35,263 nucleotides of DNA from an uncultured Porphyromonadaceae bacterium (lineage in GTDB: Bacteria > Bacteroidota > Bacteroidia > Bacteroidales > Muribaculaceae). The stretch spans positions 1-35,263 of the forward strand of contig CAMWSY010000005.1 in the NCBI GenBank assembly GCA_947176995.1, read 5' to 3'. The translations under genes were made by a program, and so were the position numbers. Position 1 is the first letter of the stretch. Each line of letters begins with the position of its first letter. The notes under the pieces were generated by a model that was given only the letters and a program-made list of their open reading frames with translations, was not told the DNA's origin and made no database searches. Positions 7,770 through 17,141 of the stretch are shown here, one piece after another.

Positions 7770-8804
7770 ATGATAGGTAACGACATAGACAAGAAATCGG
7801 TCAGGACACTGGCGCAGCTTATCGAGCAGTGCAACACAGTGGTCATCACCTGTCATGTAAAGCCCGACGGTGATGCGGTGGGGTCGACGCTTGCACTGAT
7901 GCACATTCTATCCACGCTCGGGAAGGCTGTGCACATTGTCACTCCCGATTCTCCGCCACGTTCACTCCGTTTCTTGCCCGGATGTAAGGATGTTGTTGCA
8001 GTCTCCTCTCAGGAAGATTTTTGTCGCTCGCTTGTCAGCAAGGCGGAACTCATCTTCTGTCTTGACTTTAACGCCCTAAACCGCATTGACCGGCTCGCTC
8101 CCTACATCAGGCGGGCGAAAGCAAAGAAGGTTCTTATTGACCACCATCTCGATCCCGAGTCGTTTGCCGATATAACTATCTCGCATCCTGCTGAGTCCTC
8201 GACATGTGCGTTGCTGTTCAAAGTCATTTGTGCGCTTGGGCTGCGCCCGATAATCGACAAAAAGACAGCCATGTGTCTCATGACCGGCATAATGACCGAT
8301 ACGGGCAATTTATCCTACAACGCCAACGACCCCGATCTTTACATCATAGTCGCTGATCTCTTGCGCCTTGGAGTCAATAAAGTGCGTCTGTGGGAGCGGC
8401 TTAACATAAAGACTCAGAGTCAGCTTCGTCTTAATGCGTTTGCAGTCGACAGCCGCATGGAGCTGCTCATGAACGGACGTGCCGCACTCATCACCCTTAA
8501 TTCCGACGATCTTGCCCGCTATGATTATGTTAAGGGCGACACTGAGGGGCTTGTGAACGTTCCGCTCACTATTCCCGAGGTTGCGGTTTCCGTCTTTATG
8601 CATCAGGAACCGGGATTCATAAAGGTTTCTATGCGTTCCAAGGGAGAATTTCCGGTAAATAAAATTTGTTCCGCGCACTTTGGTGGCGGCGGTCATCTGA
8701 ACGCAGCCGGAGGCGAGTTTAAGGGACACATGCGCGAGGCTGTCGACACACTCCGCAAAGTCCTTCCCGATTATGCGCAGTATCTTCCCATAGTTGAAAA
8801 ATAA
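7770..8804 (+). CDS. DHH-family phosphoesterase (NrnA-like oligoribonuclease/pAp phosphatase)
   Basis: CHVKPDGDAVGSTLAL, CLDFNALNR, LIDHHLDPE, MTDTGNLSY, and C-terminal HFGGGGHLNAAGGEF (DHHA1). Start set to MIGNDIDKK at 7770, downstream of the promoter. Confidence 0.9.
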   Translation: MIGNDIDKKSVRTLAQLIEQCNTVVITCHVKPDGDAVGSTLALMHILSTLGKAVHIVTPDSPPRSLRFLPGCKDVVAVSSQEDFCRSLVSKAELIFCLDFNALNRIDRLAPYIRRAKAKKVLIDHHLDPESFADITISHPAESSTCALLFKVICALGLRPIIDKKTAMCLMTGIMTDTGNLSYNANDPDLYIIVADLLRLGVNKVRLWERLNIKTQSQLRLNAFAVDSRMELLMNGRAALITLNSDDLARYDYVKGDTEGLVNVPLTIPEVAVSVFMHQEPGFIKVSMRSKGEFPVNKICSAHFGGGGHLNAAGGEFKGHMREAVDTLRKVLPDYAQYLPIVEK

Positions 8805-8863
8805 ATTAGTTAACAATCCAATATAAACCGATCACTGAAATCTCACTCTTCCACGATAAGGTC

Positions 8864-9451
8864 ATGATAAAAAGCAAATCATCCCTGTTCACTGTCATCG
8901 CTCTGCTGCTTCCGCTATTTGCGGCGATGATGTCATCATCCTGCTCGAAACGCAAGAGCTATGCCGAGCTGCTTAATGATGAAAACTACGCTGTCAACGC
9001 TTTCCTTGCAAATCATAGGGTCATAAATTCCATTCCTGCCGACTCCGTGTTTGAGTATGGTGAGAATGCGCCATATTATCGTCTTAACGAGGAGGGCACT
9101 CTTTATATGCAGGTACTTGATCCCGGAACTCGCACCGATAAGGCTGTCTATGATGAGCTGATCTATTTCCGCTTCATGCGCACCAATCTCAGCGAACTGT
9201 GGCAGACAGGTGAGTCAATACCCGAGGGCAACGATGTGGACATGTCTATCGAGCCCACAAGCTTCAGGTATCAGAACTTCACCCTCCAGTCCTACACCAC
9301 CTATGGTACAGGTATTCAGGAACCTCTCAAGTTCCTTGGTATCGACTGTCGCGTAAATCTGGTAGTAAAGTCGCAGCTTGGTCTCACAAGTGAGATCGCG
9401 TCTGTGGTGCCGTTCCTCTACAATTTGCGATACTTCCGCGCACAGACCTGA
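8864..9451 (+). CDS. DUF4827-like lipoprotein
   Basis: Signal peptide with a lipobox-like MMSSSC. The body resembles DUF4827 (PPIase-like fold) and sits between a DHH phosphoesterase and glmM. Confidence 0.72.
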   Translation: MIKSKSSLFTVIALLLPLFAAMMSSSCSKRKSYAELLNDENYAVNAFLANHRVINSIPADSVFEYGENAPYYRLNEEGTLYMQVLDPGTRTDKAVYDELIYFRFMRTNLSELWQTGESIPEGNDVDMSIEPTSFRYQNFTLQSYTTYGTGIQEPLKFLGIDCRVNLVVKSQLGLTSEIASVVPFLYNLRYFRAQT

Positions 9452-9517
9452 TTCTGTGCCGCTTGAAATAATTTATAGAAATCTGTCTCTCCCTCCGTTC
9501 ATTACTTCTTTGCACAA

Positions 9518-10912
9518 ATGTCTTTAATAAAATCCATTTCCGGTATTCGCGGAACGATCGGCGGGAAAACTGGCGAAGGGCTTTCTCCTGTCGACATAGT
9601 GAAGTTTACGGCAGCTTATGCTGCTTTCATCGACAAGTCAACACCTGCCGACAAGCCCCGCCGCGTGGTTGTCGGACGCGATGCGCGTCTCTCAGGCCCG
9701 ATGGTTTCCAACCTCGTTACGTCCACGCTTGCAGCAATGGGTTTTGATGTGGTTAATATCGGGTTGGCCACAACCCCGACCACAGAGATCGCTGTTACAG
9801 GTGAGGGAGCATGTGGTGGTATTATCATAACCGCATCCCACAATCCCGCTCAGTGGAATGCTCTGAAGCTTCTTGACGCCAACGGCGAGTTCCTGAACGA
9901 TGCGCAGGGAAAAGAGGTGCTTCGCATTGCAGCTGAAGAAGATTTCTCTTTTGCCGGAATAAATGAACTCGGATCGGTGTCAACCAACGACACTTGGCTG
10001 CGCCGCCACATCGATGCCGTGCTTGCCCTTCCGCTGGTCGACCGTGAGGCTATCGCGGCAGCCGGATTCCGTGTGGCTGTTGATGCAGTCAATTCAATCG
10101 GGGGAGTGGCGATACCCGCTCTTCTGCGTGCGCTTGGCGTTAAGGAGGTAGTTGAACTTAACTGCGATCCCACCGGACGCTTTGCACACACTCCTGAGCC
10201 CATTCCTGAAAACCTCACCCAGATTTCCGACCTCATGCGCACCGGCATTGCCGATGTCGGTTTTGTTGTTGACCCCGACGTTGACCGTCTCGCCATAGTG
10301 ATGGAAAACGGTGAAATGTTTGTCGAGGAATACACCTTGGTGGCTATTGCCGATTATGTGCTGCGTCACACTCCCGGTGCTACTGTCAGCAACCTCAGTT
10401 CGTCGCGTGCCCTGCGTGACGTCACCGAAGCGCTCGGATGCACCTATTCTGCTGCCGCCGTGGGTGAGGTTAATGTTGTTACTGAAATGCGTCGCACTGG
10501 TGCCGTTATCGGCGGCGAGGGCAACGGTGGAGTAATTTATCCCGCCCTCCATGCCGGCCGCGATGCTCTTGTGGGGGTGGCTCTCTTCCTTTCGCATCTC
10601 GCCCATGAGAAAGTCTCGGTTACCGAGCTTAAGAAGCGTTATCCGGCCTATGCAATAGCCAAGAACAAGATTCAGCTTACCCCCGGCATTGATGTCGATG
10701 CCATTCTTGAGGCGATAAAGGGTAAATATTCAGGAGAGAAGATAACCGATATCGACGGTGTGAAGATTGATTTCCCCGATGCGTGGGTGCATCTGCGCAA
10801 ATCCAATACCGAGCCTATCATACGCATCTATTCTGAGGCTCACACCATGGAGGAGGCTCAGAAACTTGCCGAGGATATAATAGCTGTTGTCAACGAAATC
10901 ACTGGAAAATGA
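9518..10912 (+). CDS. glmM: Phosphoglucosamine mutase
   Basis: GIRGTIGGKTGEGLSP, active-site TASHNPAQWNALKLL, DPDVDRLAI, GGEGNGGVIYP, RKSNTEPIIRIYSE. Confidence 0.92.
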   Translation: MSLIKSISGIRGTIGGKTGEGLSPVDIVKFTAAYAAFIDKSTPADKPRRVVVGRDARLSGPMVSNLVTSTLAAMGFDVVNIGLATTPTTEIAVTGEGACGGIIITASHNPAQWNALKLLDANGEFLNDAQGKEVLRIAAEEDFSFAGINELGSVSTNDTWLRRHIDAVLALPLVDREAIAAAGFRVAVDAVNSIGGVAIPALLRALGVKEVVELNCDPTGRFAHTPEPIPENLTQISDLMRTGIADVGFVVDPDVDRLAIVMENGEMFVEEYTLVAIADYVLRHTPGATVSNLSSSRALRDVTEALGCTYSAAAVGEVNVVTEMRRTGAVIGGEGNGGVIYPALHAGRDALVGVALFLSHLAHEKVSVTELKKRYPAYAIAKNKIQLTPGIDVDAILEAIKGKYSGEKITDIDGVKIDFPDAWVHLRKSNTEPIIRIYSEAHTMEEAQKLAEDIIAVVNEITGK

Positions 10913-11994
10913 GTGATAACCGCGATGAACTCTTTTATCAGGCCCTTGACTTGCTCAAGGGCTTGATTGCAATTCCACGCATCAGTCGCGACGAGACTGC
11001 CGCCGCCGATCTTGTGGAGAACTTTATGCGTGAGCAGTGCGGCAGCCGGGCCGTTGTCACCCGTCACGGTAACAATATCCTTGCTGTCCCTGTTGGTCAT
11101 GATGATCGCACCGACATTCCGGTGCTTCTTCTCAATAGTCATATCGACACGGTGAAGCCGGCTGCCGGATGGTCACGTGACCCATTCACGCCAGTGATTG
11201 ATGAGTCAACCGGTCGGCTCTACGGCATAGGAAGCAACGATGCAGGAGCATCGCTTGTCTCTCTGGCTGCCGCTTTCATTCATTTTCTATATTCCGAAGT
11301 TCCGTCATCCTATCGCCTGCTGTTTCTTGCATCCTGCGAGGAGGAGGTGAGCGGTAAAGGTGGTATGGAGATGATGGTGCCTTTGCTCCCTCATATCGAC
11401 AAAGCCCTTGTGGGCGAACCCACTGGGATGCGTCCCGCCATAGCCGAAAAGGGATTGATGGTGCTTGATTGCGAGGTGCATGGTGTGTCGGGACACGCCG
11501 CACGAAACGAGGGTGTCAACGCTATCTATAAAGCACTTCCCGCAATATCGGCCTTGCGTTCGCTTCGCTTCCCGGTTGTGTCAGAGATGCTTGGCCCAGT
11601 CAAGATTTCTGTAACGCAGATCGAGGCCGGCACCCAGCACAATGTTGTTCCCGACCTTTGCCGTTTTGTTGCCGACGTTCGCACGACCGACGCCTATTCC
11701 AACGTCGAAACGCTCGAAATGATATGCCGTGCTCTTCCCGACGTTGATGTGAAGGCTCGTTCAACGCGGCTGAATCCGTCAGGCATAGCGTCCGATGATC
11801 AGCTTGTGATGCGGTTTGCCATGCTTGGGCTCGAGCCGTTCGGGTCTCCCACGCTTTCCGATCAGGCTCTCATGCCGTGGCCGTCGCTCAAAGCCGGTCC
11901 CGGTGATTCTGCACGATCCCACTCCTCCGATGAGTACATTGTTCTTGACGAGCTGCGCGAGGCAATCGACATTTATATAACTGTCTTGCAATAA
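10909..11994 (+). CDS. argE: M20-family peptidase, probable acetylornithine deacetylase
   Basis: LLNSHIDTVKP, GIGSNDAGASLVSLAAAF, ASCEEEVSGKGGMEMM, EPTGMRPAIAEKGLMVLDCEVHGVSGHAAR; overlaps glmM by 4 nt. Confidence 0.8.
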   Translation: MSDNRDELFYQALDLLKGLIAIPRISRDETAAADLVENFMREQCGSRAVVTRHGNNILAVPVGHDDRTDIPVLLLNSHIDTVKPAAGWSRDPFTPVIDESTGRLYGIGSNDAGASLVSLAAAFIHFLYSEVPSSYRLLFLASCEEEVSGKGGMEMMVPLLPHIDKALVGEPTGMRPAIAEKGLMVLDCEVHGVSGHAARNEGVNAIYKALPAISALRSLRFPVVSEMLGPVKISVTQIEAGTQHNVVPDLCRFVADVRTTDAYSNVETLEMICRALPDVDVKARSTRLNPSGIASDDQLVMRFAMLGLEPFGSPTLSDQALMPWPSLKAGPGDSARSHSSDEYIVLDELREAIDIYITVLQ

Positions 11995-12071
11995 AATTTT
12001 AGTCTTGTTCCGACAAAAAGTGCTTCCGAGTGGTTATATAAGAAGAAATAACTTTTAACACGCCCCCTATT

Positions 12072-12689
12072 ATGAAAAAGGCTCTTACCCTTCTCGCTGT
12101 GATATCAGCGATACTTTTTGCTCCCTGCGCGGCATCGGCTCAGTCGGCATCCGACATTCTCTCAAAACTCGGAACTGTGGCAAACAATGTGCTTGGCTCC
12201 GGAAAAGTCACAATTGCCGATCTTGAAGGCACATGGAGCTATGTGGAGCCTGCGGTGGAGTTCAAGAGCGACAATCTGCTGAAAAAGGCCGGTGGATCGG
12301 TTGCATCCACAACGATAGTCAATAAGCTGAAACCTTACTATCAGAAAGTGGGCATGGATAAAATGACCCTTTCGGTCGACTCTGCCGCTACATTCAAGAT
12401 GTCTGTTGGCAAGATTCCGCTCACAGGGCAGATCGTGGCATCGGAGACCGACGGCCAGTTTGTCTTTCAGTTCAAGGCTGCAAACAAGATCAACATGGGC
12501 AAGGTGAACGCCTATGTGTCGAAGACAGCCACAGGTCAGATAAAACTCACGTTTGACGTTTCCAAACTCATCTCGCTTGTCGAGACAGTGGCAAAAATAT
12601 CCGGTAATTCATCCATGAAGACTGTTTCATCGATGCTTACATCCTATGATGGTCTCACTGCAGGATTTGTTTTGAAAAAATCTAAATAA
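12072..12689 (+). CDS. DUF4923-like secreted protein
   Basis: Signal peptide MKKALTLLAVISAILFAPCAASAQ followed by a DUF4923-like body (LEGTWSYVEPAVEFKSDNLLKKAGGSVA...). Confidence 0.75.
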   Translation: MKKALTLLAVISAILFAPCAASAQSASDILSKLGTVANNVLGSGKVTIADLEGTWSYVEPAVEFKSDNLLKKAGGSVASTTIVNKLKPYYQKVGMDKMTLSVDSAATFKMSVGKIPLTGQIVASETDGQFVFQFKAANKINMGKVNAYVSKTATGQIKLTFDVSKLISLVETVAKISGNSSMKTVSSMLTSYDGLTAGFVLKKSK

Positions 12690-12692
12690 AAA

Positions 12693-12724
12693 TTTGCAGG
12701 GATTTATAAAAAAATATATTTTTG
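12693..12724 (+). promoter_or_regulatory. Promoter of the trp operon leader
   Basis: TTTG (12693-12696)-N20-TATTTTTG (12717-12724). Confidence 0.75.
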
Positions 12725-12749
12725 CCTTTGTAAAAACAAAAACGTAATT

Positions 12750-12821
12750 ATGTCAACGACCACAAACTACAACAGCAAGTTTTATTGGTGGCGTCGGAAG
12801 GATCTCTTTCGATGGCGTTGA
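12750..12821 (+). CDS. trp operon leader peptide (23 aa, below the ORF-track length cutoff)
   Basis: Hand translation MSTTTNYNSKFYWWRRKDLFRWR*: tandem Trp codons at 12786-12791 and a third at 12813-12815. Upstream of a terminator and trpB. Confidence 0.85.
   Translation: MSTTTNYNSKFYWWRRKDLFRWR
12792..12814 (+). promoter_or_regulatory. Pause/anti-antiterminator hairpin of the trp leader
   Basis: CGTCGGAAGG (12792-12801) pairs with TCTTTCGATG (12805-12814): 10 bp including G-U pairs, 3-nt loop. Confidence 0.6.
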
Positions 12822-12870
12822 CGTGCGATTTTACTTGATATAAGCACCATAAATTAAAATTAAAATAAAT

Positions 12871-12916
12871 AAACCATCGATGGATCCGGTAAGACACTGA
12901 CCATCGATGGTTTTTC
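12871..12916 (+). terminator. Intrinsic terminator (attenuator) in the trp leader
   Basis: AAACCATCGATGG (12871-12883) / CCATCGATGGTTT (12901-12913), 13-bp perfect stem, 17-nt loop, followed by the T-tract. Confidence 0.85.
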
Positions 12917-12918
12917 AT

Positions 12919-12957
12919 TTCGTGATTAATACTTTGTAATAAGTTTAGATCACTTCA
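12919..12957 (+). promoter_or_regulatory. Unknown 5'-leader element, copy 1 (upstream of trpB)
   Basis: TTCGTGATTAATACTTTGTAATAAGTTTAGATCACTTCA is 30/40 identical to the epimerase leader (counting one flanking base). GTGATT/GATCAC arms with a 20-nt loop. Confidence 0.5.
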
Positions 12958-12968
12958 TTTATAATATA

Positions 12969-14162
12969 ATGAAATACAAAACAACACTTCCGGTCGACGA
13001 AAAAGGCTTCTACGGACGCTTTGGAGGAGCCTATATTCCTGAGATTCTCTATAGCAACGTCTCCAATCTTAAAAAGGCGTTTGCTGAGGCCATTGACGAC
13101 CCCGCTTTCATCAGCGAGGTTGAGACGTTGCTCGCCGACTATGTGGGGCGTCCATCGCCATTGTATAAGGCTGAATCCTTGTCGCGTCATTATGGTGCTA
13201 AGATCTATCTGAAGCGCGAAGACCTGAATCACACAGGCGCCCACAAGATAAACAACGCAATCGGGTCTGCGCTTCTGGCACGTCGCATGGGCAAGACACG
13301 TCTTATCGCCGAAACCGGGGCGGGGCAGCATGGAGTAGCCACGGCGACTGTTGCGGCGCTGCTGGGTATGCCGTGCGTGGTATATATGGGGGCGACCGAT
13401 GTGGAGCGTCAGCAACCCAACGTGCAGCGTATGCGTATGCTTGGTGCCGAGGTGCGCCCCGTTCATTCCGGCAACAAGACCCTGAAAGATGCCACCAATG
13501 AGGCTATCCGCGACTGGTGCTGCAATCCGGCCGACACATTTTATGTTATCGGAAGCACAGTCGGTCCGCATCCCTATCCCGAGATGGTCGCCTATTTCCA
13601 GTCGGTGATAAGCCGCGAGATCAAGGCGCAGCTTCTGGCCAAGGAAGGGCGTGAGAATCCTGATTATGTGATAGCCTGCATCGGAGGAGGAAGCAATGCT
13701 GCCGGAGCATTCTACCATTTTATTGATAACCCTGAGGTGAAATTAGTTGCGGTGGAGGCTGCCGGGCTTGGTACTGACACCGACATGACAGCCGCCTCGA
13801 TTCTTACCGGAACGCCGGGCATACTCCACGGCTCGCGCACACTACTGTTGCAGACCGACGACGGTCAGATCATCGAACCCTACTCTATATCCGCCGGTCT
13901 CGACTATCCCGGTGTAGGTCCGCTTCATGCGTTCCTTGCTGAGTCGGGACGCTCTAAGGTGCTTGCGGCGACCGATGACGAAGCGCTTGCGGCTGCCTAC
14001 TTCCTCACCCGCAACGAAGGAATAATTCCAGCCCTTGAGTCGGCACACGCGCTTGCAGGGCTTGAAAAGATAAAGTTCAACAAAGATGATATTGTCGTGG
14101 TTAACCTATCGGGACGCGGCGACAAAGATATGTCGACATATATCAGCCATTTGGAAAAATGA
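12969..14162 (+). CDS. trpB: Tryptophan synthase beta chain
   Basis: [71 protein letters not shown]. Confidence 0.97.
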   Translation: MKYKTTLPVDEKGFYGRFGGAYIPEILYSNVSNLKKAFAEAIDDPAFISEVETLLADYVGRPSPLYKAESLSRHYGAKIYLKREDLNHTGAHKINNAIGSALLARRMGKTRLIAETGAGQHGVATATVAALLGMPCVVYMGATDVERQQPNVQRMRMLGAEVRPVHSGNKTLKDATNEAIRDWCCNPADTFYVIGSTVGPHPYPEMVAYFQSVISREIKAQLLAKEGRENPDYVIACIGGGSNAAGAFYHFIDNPEVKLVAVEAAGLGTDTDMTAASILTGTPGILHGSRTLLLQTDDGQIIEPYSISAGLDYPGVGPLHAFLAESGRSKVLAATDDEALAAAYFLTRNEGIIPALESAHALAGLEKIKFNKDDIVVVNLSGRGDKDMSTYISHLEK

Positions 14163-15550
14163 AAACAATAACCACACTTCTCCCGGCCGATCTGGAGACC
14201 CCGGTGGGGATATATCTTAAAGTCAGGGATATATACCCGCAGTCGGCACTGCTTGAGAGTTCTGACTACCACACCACGCAGAACTCCGTGTCGATTATCG
14301 GTGTGGATCCGGTAGCTCATTTCATGGTGCGCAATGATGAAATAGAGCAGACATGGCCCGATGGGCGGAGCACAAGCATGAAGGCCGACCACACCACCGT
14401 GGTTCGCGAGCTGCGCAATTACACAGCCTCATTCAGCGCTCTGGCTGTACCCGGTGTCACCAATGGGCTTCTCGGTTACACTGCTTATGATGCCGTGCGC
14501 TATTTTGAGCCGACAGTTCCTGTCAGCAAGCCGGCTCCCGAGTTCGCCCACATCCCCGACATACTCTATATTTTCTACCGCTTCATAATTCAGGTCAATC
14601 ACTTCCGCAACGAGATGACCATAGTGGAGAATATACCCGATGGCGGCGTGTCCGAAACTCCCCGGCTCATCAGCATCCTGAAAAACAACAATATGCCCCT
14701 CTATGGCTTTACGGCTGCCGATGACGTCACTTCCACACTTACCGATGAAGGCTTTATGTCTATCGTCGAGAAGTGTGTGGCTCACTGCAAGCGTGGCGAT
14801 GTGTTTCAGATTGTCCCTTCTCGCCGGTTTTCTCAGGGCTTCAAGGGCGATGATTTCAACGTCTATCGTGCTCTCCGTTCAATCAATCCCTCCCCTTATC
14901 TTTTCTACTTCGATTTCGCCTCTTTCAGGGTGTTCGGTTCATCTCCCGAAACACATCTGCGCGTTAAGGATGGCAAGGCCTATATTGATCCGATAGCCGG
15001 AACGTTCCGACGCACCGGCAATGATACCCGCGACCGCGAGCTCGCCGAAGCTCTCCTTCATGACGAGAAAGAAAATGCCGAACACATCATGCTTGTCGAC
15101 CTTGCACGCAACGACCTTAGCCGGTCAGGTGGAAAAGTCGATATCGAGTTCATGCGGCAGATTCAGTTCTATTCCCATGTGATCCACATGGTGTCGAGAG
15201 TACGTGCCGAGCTTCCTGCCGATGCTGACATCTTTGCGCTATTTGCCTCGACTTTCCCTGCCGGCACTCTTAGCGGCGCACCAAAAGTGAGAGCCATGCA
15301 GATCATCGACTCCCTTGAACCACATGCCCGCAAGATCTATGGCGGATGCCTCGGCTATCTCGGATTCGACGGCTCGATTAATCAGGCGATCACCATCCGC
15401 ACGTTTATCAGCACCGGTCAACGTCTTTACTCGCAGGCCGGAGCGGGAATCGTTGCGCACTCCTCACCCGCAACCGAATTGCAGGAGACAAACAATAAAC
15501 TCGGCGCTCTGCGCGGTGCCGTCGATATGGCCTCACGTTTCAACCCATGA
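14159..15550 (+). CDS. trpE: Anthranilate synthase component I
   Basis: [10 protein letters not shown] feedback-site motif, [45 protein letters not shown]. Confidence 0.95.
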   Translation: MKTITTLLPADLETPVGIYLKVRDIYPQSALLESSDYHTTQNSVSIIGVDPVAHFMVRNDEIEQTWPDGRSTSMKADHTTVVRELRNYTASFSALAVPGVTNGLLGYTAYDAVRYFEPTVPVSKPAPEFAHIPDILYIFYRFIIQVNHFRNEMTIVENIPDGGVSETPRLISILKNNNMPLYGFTAADDVTSTLTDEGFMSIVEKCVAHCKRGDVFQIVPSRRFSQGFKGDDFNVYRALRSINPSPYLFYFDFASFRVFGSSPETHLRVKDGKAYIDPIAGTFRRTGNDTRDRELAEALLHDEKENAEHIMLVDLARNDLSRSGGKVDIEFMRQIQFYSHVIHMVSRVRAELPADADIFALFASTFPAGTLSGAPKVRAMQIIDSLEPHARKIYGGCLGYLGFDGSINQAITIRTFISTGQRLYSQAGAGIVAHSSPATELQETNNKLGALRGAVDMASRFNP

Positions 15551-16134
15551 TACCGACTGCTCAAATGAAACTACTTGTATTCGACAACTACGACTCGTTT
15601 ACCTACAACATAGTCCATGCTTTGCGTCAGCTCGGTGTCAATCCCGATGTGCGTCGCAACGATGCAATAACTCTCGACGAAATTGACGCTTACGATAAAA
15701 TCATAATCTCTCCGGGACCCGGTATACCCGAGGAGGCCGGTTTGCTCATGCCCATGCTTGAACGCTACGCCTCCGTCAAACCGATTTTGGGAGTGTGTCT
15801 CGGCCATCAGGCTATAGGTCAGCATTTCGGCGCACGTCTCCACAATCTCACCGACGTGTTTCATGGTGTGGCAACCCCCGTTGTTGTGACCGACACAACC
15901 GATTATCTCTTCGATGGACTTCCTACTGAGATAGAAGTCGGCCGTTATCACTCATGGGTGGTCGACCGTGAGAATTTCCCCTCCGATCAGCTTGAGATCA
16001 CGGCCGTCGATGAATCCGGCATGATCATGGCGATGCGCCACCGCTGGCTCGACATACATGGAGTGCAGTTCCACCCCGAGAGCGTCCTGACCCCGCAGGG
16101 CATGAAAATCATTGAAAACTGGCTTAGACACTGA
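15547..16134 (+). CDS. trpG: Anthranilate synthase component II (glutamine amidotransferase)
   Basis: VFDNYDSFTYNIVH, ISPGPGIPEEAG, GVCLGHQAIG, VQFHPESVLT. Start at 15547 (ATGA overlap with trpE) or 15565. Confidence 0.94.
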   Translation: MIPTAQMKLLVFDNYDSFTYNIVHALRQLGVNPDVRRNDAITLDEIDAYDKIIISPGPGIPEEAGLLMPMLERYASVKPILGVCLGHQAIGQHFGARLHNLTDVFHGVATPVVVTDTTDYLFDGLPTEIEVGRYHSWVVDRENFPSDQLEITAVDESGMIMAMRHRWLDIHGVQFHPESVLTPQGMKIIENWLRH

Positions 16135-16145
16135 TACTGCGAATT

Positions 16146-17141
16146 ATGAAAAATCTTCTTTACCGCATGTTTGAGCATGGCAACCTGTCGCGCACCGAAG
16201 CGCGCGATGTTATGCTCAATATCGCCGACGGACGCTACAACGACTCTCAGCTTGCAGCCTTCATGACAGTCTTTCTCATGCGCAGCATCACTACCGATGA
16301 GCTTACCGGGTTCCGCGATGCGATACTTGAGCGTCGTCTGCCCGTTGATTTCGGCGATGTCGACGCTATCGACATTGTAGGCACTGGCGGCGACGGCAAA
16401 AATACCTTCAATATCTCCACCGCATCCTGTTTTGTCGTGGCCGGCACAGGGCGCAAGGTCGTGAAGCATGGTAACTATGGAGCCAGCTCCGTCTCGGGTG
16501 CATCCAATGTGCTGGAGCATCATGGAGTGAAGTTCTCCTCCGATATCGATAAACTGTCGCGTTCCCTCGACGAGAGCGGAGTCTGCTACCTTCATGCACC
16601 TTTTTTCAGTCCTGCGCTCAAGAGCGTGGCTTCGGTGAGGAAATCCCTTGCCGTGCGCACCTTCTTCAACATGCTCGGCCCGCTTGTCAATCCCGTTCTT
16701 CCGCGTCATCAGCTTCTCGGGGTATATAACCTCAAGCTCATGCGGCTTTACACCTACATAGCCCAGAACGAGGGCATAGCCTGCACGGTGGTGCATTCGC
16801 TCGATGGCTACGATGAAATCTCGCTCACATCGCCGTTCAAGGTGTCGGGCCCGACAGGGGAGCGCATCTACCGTCCCGAGGAGCTTGGTTGGGCAACTGC
16901 ATCGCAGCAGGAATTGTGGGGAGGCGACACCATAGCCGAGGCTGCAAAGATTTTTGATGACGTGCTCGACGGCAATGCAACTCCTGCGCAGGAAAATTGT
17001 GTGGTTGCCAACAGTGCCTTTGCGCTTGTCACCCTTGAGCCCCGTCTCTCCATTGCCGAGGCTCGTGCGCTTGCCGAGGAATCTATCCATTCGGGCGCGG
17101 CACGCAAAGTATTCAACAAATTCTGCGAGATAAACCGATGA
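16146..17141 (+). CDS. trpD: Anthranilate phosphoribosyltransferase
   Basis: DIVGTGGDGKNTFNIST, KHGNYGASSVSGASNVLEHHG. Confidence 0.95.
   Translation: MKNLLYRMFEHGNLSRTEARDVMLNIADGRYNDSQLAAFMTVFLMRSITTDELTGFRDAILERRLPVDFGDVDAIDIVGTGGDGKNTFNISTASCFVVAGTGRKVVKHGNYGASSVSGASNVLEHHGVKFSSDIDKLSRSLDESGVCYLHAPFFSPALKSVASVRKSLAVRTFFNMLGPLVNPVLPRHQLLGVYNLKLMRLYTYIAQNEGIACTVVHSLDGYDEISLTSPFKVSGPTGERIYRPEELGWATASQQELWGGDTIAEAAKIFDDVLDGNATPAQENCVVANSAFALVTLEPRLSIAEARALAEESIHSGAARKVFNKFCEINR

Noticed and set aside
15987-17090. 367-aa minus-strand ORF opposite trpG/trpD
   Set aside because: Antisense to conserved trp genes with no recognisable domain.
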